Part shown: one piece after another, positions 22,459-25,399 of the stretch
Numbering within the stretch: position 1 is the stretch's first letter
Layout: every line of letters starts with the position of its first letter
DNA from: an uncultured Akkermansia sp.
GTDB lineage: Bacteria > Verrucomicrobiota > Verrucomicrobiia > Verrucomicrobiales > Akkermansiaceae
Direction: 5' to 3'
DNA: 25,399 bases
Assembly: GCA_904502165.1 (NCBI GenBank)
Contig: CAJGDB010000016.1
Location: 1 to 25,399 of the forward strand
Translations under genes and position numbers: made by a program
Notes under the pieces: model-generated
The model's database searches: none
Told to the model about the DNA's origin: nothing
What the model saw: only the letters and a program-made list of their open reading frames with translations

Positions 22459-23223
22459 TTAATCGCGCAGGCGGCGGTCGGCATGGGTGCCGGTCTTGCC
22501 TTCCTCTCGCTCCATAGCGCGCTGCTTCCAGAGGGGAATGTGGGTTTTGCGGGCTTTGCGGCGGCGGCGGGCGGCTACCCGCTCGCGGTGTCGTTCCTGT
22601 TCTTCTGCCACCTTGCGGGCGTGGTCGTGCTCGCGTTGGGCGTTCTCAAGGCGTTTGCGGATGCGGGCAGAGTGGTCATTGCCGGCAGGGGTGATAGTCC
22701 AGGGCCCTGCGCCACCGGATTCGGTAATGGGCAGGCAGAGCATCTGCGGGTCAATGAAACGCATCTGCCGGTACAGCAGATCGCGGATGGTGGAGAGCAG
22801 GGCCTTGGGCGGGAAGAGCCCGGTGTTGCCCAGTTCAATGGTGAAGGCCAGGCGTATGTGCTTGGCCTGCATGCTCATGCGTGCGATTTCCCGCAGGGAG
22901 ATTCCTTCCTCTGGTTCTTCTTCGGGGGCGCAGAGGGCGGCGGTGCGTAGCAGAAACAGGCAGTCGCGTACTTTGCGGCACAGCTTTTCCACCAGGTCGC
23001 GCACCTTGGGGCGGGCATTGAAGCGGTAGTCTTTTACTTCAATGAGCCATAATTCCTTTTTGCCGGGGTGGTAGAGCACAAAATCCATTTCCTTGCAGCT
23101 GTTGCAGAAGTTTTGTGCATGGTGGGAGTAGAAAGGGGAGCATTCGAAGCGGCATACATAGTATCCGGCTTCGAAGTTGAAGCGGTGTACGCCTTCTACG
23201 CAACTGGTGCCTGCCTGGAACAC
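22459..23223 (-). CDS. PD-(D/E)XK-like nuclease partner of the adjacent ATPase
   Basis: 254 residues, starting at GTG 23223, only 2 nt after the ATPase stop. Asp47 (EMDFVLYHPG) and the Glu62-x-Lys64 pair (LWLIEVKDYR) are spaced as in PD-(D/E)XK nucleases, and Glu18 could be the helix glutamate. Cysteines 24, 28, 40 and 43 lie just before the core and could bind a metal. The middle part (about 70-175) has no motif I recognise. The C-terminal 75 residues are a highly charged Arg/Glu/Lys helix with an RRRRKARK cluster, suited to nucleic-acid binding. An ATPase-nuclease gene pair is a common layout of anti-phage systems; the role here is inferred only from that layout. Confidence 0.65.
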   Translation of the reverse strand: MFQAGTSCVEGVHRFNFEAGYYVCRFECSPFYSHHAQNFCNSCKEMDFVLYHPGKKELWLIEVKDYRFNARPKVRDLVEKLCRKVRDCLFLLRTAALCAPEEEPEEGISLREIARMSMQAKHIRLAFTIELGNTGLFPPKALLSTIRDLLYRQMRFIDPQMLCLPITESGGAGPWTITPAGNDHSARIRKRLENAQREHDHARKVAEEQERHRERVAARRRRKARKTHIPLWKQRAMEREEGKTGTHADRRLRD

Positions 23224-23225
23224 GG

Positions 23226-24308
23226 TCAGATTTCTGTGCTGAGTTGGGGCATGAGGTTCAGGTAGCGGTCAGCCTGTTCCTGTTCTGCTTCCAGACTGTC
23301 CAGATGGGCCAGTTTGTCCAGTTCATCAGCTTCGCTCACGCGGGGGCCTTCCACCCGCCCGGCCTGCAGCCCGAAGAAACGCCGGCTTATCCGTGTGTTC
23401 TGCGTGTCGGCCAGCTGAATGACCAGCTCGCGCAGCAGGAACAGACTGTGCGTGGTGAGCAGGAGCTGTACCCCGGCTCGGCAGAGGGTCATCATCAGGT
23501 TCACCAGCAGGGGCAGGTGGCCGGCGTTCAGATTCATTTCCGGTTCATCCCAGAAGAGGGCGGTACCGGGGCGCACGGTGCCGTTGCTGATGAGCAGACC
23601 GAGGGTGCCGATGCGCTTGAAACCCTCTGCTATGAGATTGAGTTCCAGCGCTTCCTGGCCTGGGCGCTGCAGGTAGAACCGCCCGTTGTGGCGCAGGAGT
23701 TTTCCTCCCAGCAGTTGTTCAATCTGTTTTACCACGTAGCGCAGCGCCTGGGGCAGGGCCGGGCTGGCTTCGTTTTCCAAAGCCCGGCAGAGTTCCCAGC
23801 TGGCAGAGTCCAGCAGCTCCGGGTAGCGTTTGCCGGCCTGCATGTAGCAGGGGTAGATGGAAAGGACTTCGCGCGGGGAGAGGAATACGGCATTACTGCT
23901 CAGGTAGCGCTCCGGCATGGTGGAGATACGCAGCCCTTCTTCTTCGCAATGCGCCTTGAAACTAAATGCCAGATCCGCAGTGCCGGCAGGTACTTTCTCG
24001 CCCTCAAGCGAGCATCGCACCCGCGCCTGTATCTGGTTGCCTCCGCGCCGCGAGGTGAGGCTGGTCAGGTCATGTGTACCGAATACGCGCAGCAAGTCCT
24101 GCCTCAGGCGCTTTTCTTCTGCCCATACTTCGGGCAGATCCCGGCGGCTGCCGCCACACCCCCATTTACTGATGGCGTAGCAGAGCTTCATGAGATGGCT
24201 CTTGCCGGAATCATTTCCGCCTACGATGATGTTGATGCCGGGGACAAAGTGAAATGACTCCGCATGCTGGAATACCGTCATTCCCTCCACCGTCAGTTTG
24301 CGTATCAT
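23226..24308 (-). CDS. ABC/OLD-like AAA ATPase (AAA_15/AAA_21 type) without a TOPRIM domain
   Basis: 360 residues from ATG 24308. Walker A is GGNDSGKSH (30-38, Lys36) in the SMC/RecF-like context GINIIVGGNDSGKS; a signature-like LIAEGFKRIG (226-235), Walker B LFWDEPEMNL (251-260, Asp254-Glu255) and the H-loop LTTHS with His287 follow. The middle (about 60-200) is the usual variable insertion. It ends shortly after the ATPase core, so the TOPRIM nuclease domain of OLD and GajA proteins is missing; the separate gene 2 nt downstream supplies a different nuclease. The frame is open 31 codons further upstream, but the promoter lies inside that stretch. Likely a regulator or sensor of the nuclease. 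Confidence 0.85.
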   Translation of the reverse strand: MIRKLTVEGMTVFQHAESFHFVPGINIIVGGNDSGKSHLMKLCYAISKWGCGGSRRDLPEVWAEEKRLRQDLLRVFGTHDLTSLTSRRGGNQIQARVRCSLEGEKVPAGTADLAFSFKAHCEEEGLRISTMPERYLSSNAVFLSPREVLSIYPCYMQAGKRYPELLDSASWELCRALENEASPALPQALRYVVKQIEQLLGGKLLRHNGRFYLQRPGQEALELNLIAEGFKRIGTLGLLISNGTVRPGTALFWDEPEMNLNAGHLPLLVNLMMTLCRAGVQLLLTTHSLFLLRELVIQLADTQNTRISRRFFGLQAGRVEGPRVSEADELDKLAHLDSLEAEQEQADRYLNLMPQLSTEI

Positions 24309-24318
24309 ATTGCCCTGT

Positions 24319-24347
24319 AGTCTACCACAGAACACCATGAAATGCAA
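24319..24347 (-). promoter_or_regulatory. Promoter of the ATPase-nuclease pair
   Basis: On the minus strand TTGCAT (24347-24342), 17 bp, TAGACT (24324-24319) with TGTGG in front. The expected +1 is about 24312, 4 nt before the ATG, so the mRNA is nearly leaderless. Confidence 0.6.
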
Positions 24348-24362
24348 GCATGTAATTTGAGC

Positions 24363-24392
24363 TTGAATACCACCCGCTCCCTGCGTTACAAT
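24363..24392 (+). promoter_or_regulatory. Promoter of the PEGA lipoprotein gene, leaderless
   Basis: TTGAAT (24363-24368), 18 bp, TACAAT (24387-24392). The expected +1 is at about 24399, immediately before the ATG at 24400. Confidence 0.6.
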
Positions 24393-24399
24393 ACGTGCC

Positions 24400-24834
24400 A
24401 TGAAGAAGATGCTCTGCGCCGCCGCTGCTGCTTTCGCCCTTGTTTCCTGCGTGGGTCATAAGGATATTGCCATCAATACCTTTCCAGAGGGCGCGGAAAT
24501 CACCATCAATGGCGAAGCTGCCGGCAAGACACCGCTGGTTGTTTCCGTCGCGCAGGATAAGACCCTTGGTATTGTTGCCCACAAGCCGGGGTATGAGATT
24601 GCCACCGAAGCCATTCACCCGGTCAGCAGCAGATTCCTCTCTTTCTTCTGGACTGAGAATGACCCGAAGTCGAAATACATCGAGGAGGATTCCATCACGA
24701 TTCCGTTGAAGAAGATTGCGACCCCGGAATCCTACACCCCGGGCATCATGCCTGCATACACTGGTGGCGGTGGCTCTACTTCTGCCGCCCTGCCGGAAAT
24801 CCCGGCCCTCCGTCCCATGCCTGAGCTGGAGTAA
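24400..24834 (+). CDS. PEGA-domain lipoprotein
   Basis: 144 residues. The signal MKKMLCAAAAAFALVSC ends in the lipobox L-V-S-C (Cys17). Residues about 22-90 are a PEGA domain, shown by INTFPEGAEITINGEAAGKT and the following beta-strands (TPLVVSVAQDKTLGIVAHKPGYE). PEGA domains are small beta-sandwiches found in surface and S-layer-associated proteins, probably for carbohydrate or protein binding. The C-terminus is Gly/Pro/Ser-rich and likely flexible. The gene is alone, divergent from the ATPase gene. Confidence 0.85.
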   Translation: MKKMLCAAAAAFALVSCVGHKDIAINTFPEGAEITINGEAAGKTPLVVSVAQDKTLGIVAHKPGYEIATEAIHPVSSRFLSFFWTENDPKSKYIEEDSITIPLKKIATPESYTPGIMPAYTGGGGSTSAALPEIPALRPMPELE

Positions 24835-24869
24835 TCTCCCCGCCTTCTATTCAGCTTGTGCCGGATTTT

Positions 24870-24921
24870 AGCGAACATAAAATCCCAAAATTACCCAAAG
24901 TTGTAATTTTTGTAAAATTGT
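24870..24921 (+). promoter_or_regulatory. AT-rich UP-element-like region before the rpsM promoter
   Basis: This stretch is very rich in A and T tracts and includes an 8-bp AT hairpin (24887-24894 with 24903-24910). It lies directly upstream of the rpsM -35, where UP elements that bind the RNA polymerase alpha subunit occur at strong ribosomal promoters. It could also end the PEGA transcript weakly. Confidence 0.4.
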
Positions 24922-24923
24922 GC

Positions 24924-24951
24924 TTGCCAAAAGCTGAAAAGTGAGTAGAAT
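24924..24951 (+). promoter_or_regulatory. rpsM promoter
   Basis: TTGCCA (24924-24929), 16 bp, TAGAAT (24946-24951). The expected +1 is about 24958, giving a 59-nt leader, longer than for the other genes here. Confidence 0.6.
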
Positions 24952-24966
24952 GTGCGCCGACAAATT

Positions 24967-24982
24967 GTCACCACCCGGTGAC
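24967..24982 (+). other. Leader stem-loop before rpsM
   Basis: GTCACC (24967-24972) pairs with GGTGAC (24977-24982) across an ACCC loop. In E. coli the S13-led operon is controlled by S4 binding near the rpsM start; this stem could be a simpler counterpart, but no pseudoknot is evident. The 34 nt after it are A/C-rich, without a Shine-Dalgarno sequence. Confidence 0.4.
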
Positions 24983-25016
24983 GAACACACATTATCACTA
25001 ATAATAACACACCACT

Positions 25017-25385
25017 ATGGCTCGTCTTTTCGGTATCGAAATTCCCAACGAGAAGCGCGTTGAGGCCTCCCTGTGCTACATCTACGGCATCGGGCCCTCC
25101 ACGGCTAAGAAGGTGCTTGAGCAGGCCGGCATCTCCCCGGACCTCCGCACCGGCACGCTCTCTGACGCTCAGCTGACCAAGATTGTACAGGCTATCACCA
25201 GCAACAACATCCTCATCGAGGGTGACCTGCGCCGTGAGAAGCAGATGGCTCTCAAGCGTCTGACCAGCATCAACTGTCTGCGCGGCATCCGCCACCGCAA
25301 GGGTCTCCCCGTTCGCGGTCAGCGTACCCGCACCAATGCCCGCACCCGTAAGGGCCGCAAGAAGACTGTGGGCGCCAAGAAGTAA
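25017..25385 (+). CDS. rpsM: 30S ribosomal protein S13
   Basis: 122 residues, complete. S13 sits in the head of the small subunit and contacts the P-site tRNA and L5. Signature parts are the start MARLFGIEIPNEKRVEASLCYIYG (quoted in part: FGIEIPNEKRVE), YGIGPSTAKKVL, the CLRGIRHRKGLPVRGQRT block and the basic tail ending KKTVGAKK. The window ends 14 nt later; rpsK, rpsD, rpoA and rplQ usually follow. Confidence 0.97.
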   Translation: MARLFGIEIPNEKRVEASLCYIYGIGPSTAKKVLEQAGISPDLRTGTLSDAQLTKIVQAITSNNILIEGDLRREKQMALKRLTSINCLRGIRHRKGLPVRGQRTRTNARTRKGRKKTVGAKK

Positions 25386-25399
25386 TTAACCCTTTAAGA

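Noticed and set aside
24309..24401. 31-codon N-terminal extension of the ATPase
   Set aside because: It overlaps both divergent promoters; the ATPase core begins normally at MIRKLTVEGM.
22459..24834. Defence island or mobile element around the ATPase-nuclease pair
   Set aside because: No integrase, transposase, tRNA, direct repeats or composition shift is visible; the neighbours are rplY, a PEGA lipoprotein gene and rpsM.
1..25399. CRISPR arrays, tRNA or rRNA genes
   Set aside because: No regularly spaced repeats and no tRNA or rRNA signature were seen on reading both strands; a dedicated tRNA scan was not possible.

Overview
The window looks like chromosomal DNA of a Verrucomicrobiota bacterium, probably near Akkermansiaceae. 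Three things point there: a Verru_Chthon-cassette-like prepilin at the left edge, many small secreted proteins and lipoproteins of unknown family, and an almost complete lack of Shine-Dalgarno sequences. This is judged from protein character only; no database search was possible. The DNA is moderately GC-rich and uniform. I see no integrase, transposase, tRNA, rRNA or CRISPR array, so most of it reads as core chromosome.

Layout. 1-1973 (+): the end of an unknown protein, a type IV pilin-like prepilin and a lipoate/octanoate ligase-family protein, closed by a perfect 21-bp hairpin. 2040-2729 (-): a lipoprotein with its own consensus promoter. 2832-8240 (-): an efflux operon of an RND pump (HAE1/AcrB type) and a periplasmic adaptor that is two full adaptors fused head to tail. 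8338-11870 (-): nadB, a secreted double-psi beta-barrel protein, and a HAD phosphatase fused to dihydroneopterin aldolase. 12025-18423 (-): a long tightly packed operon clpP-clpX-tsaD-unknown-DUF3592 protein-NERD helicase-50-residue lipoprotein. 18563-19708 (+): a secreted helical protein. 19768-21613 (-): citrate synthase, a YggL-family protein and a 59-residue lipoprotein. 21826-22380 (+): rplY (L25). 22459-24308 (-): an ABC-type ATPase followed 2 nt later by a PD-(D/E)XK-like nuclease. 24400-24834 (+): a PEGA lipoprotein. 25017-25385 (+): rpsM, probably the start of a ribosomal protein operon.

How the parts work together. The adaptor and RND pump would make the inner-membrane and periplasmic parts of a tripartite exporter; the TolC-like channel must be encoded elsewhere. 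ClpP and ClpX form one protease, with tsaD (tRNA t6A) co-transcribed. NadB and the HAD-FolB fusion link NAD and folate synthesis in one transcription unit. The ATPase-nuclease pair resembles the two-gene layout of several anti-phage systems but sits between housekeeping genes.

The most notable observations are the tandem adaptor, the ATPase-nuclease pair, the HAD-FolB fusion with an altered HAD motif I, and a set of sigma70-like promoters whose -10 boxes lie only 6-10 bp from the start codon, which implies leaderless or near-leaderless mRNAs.
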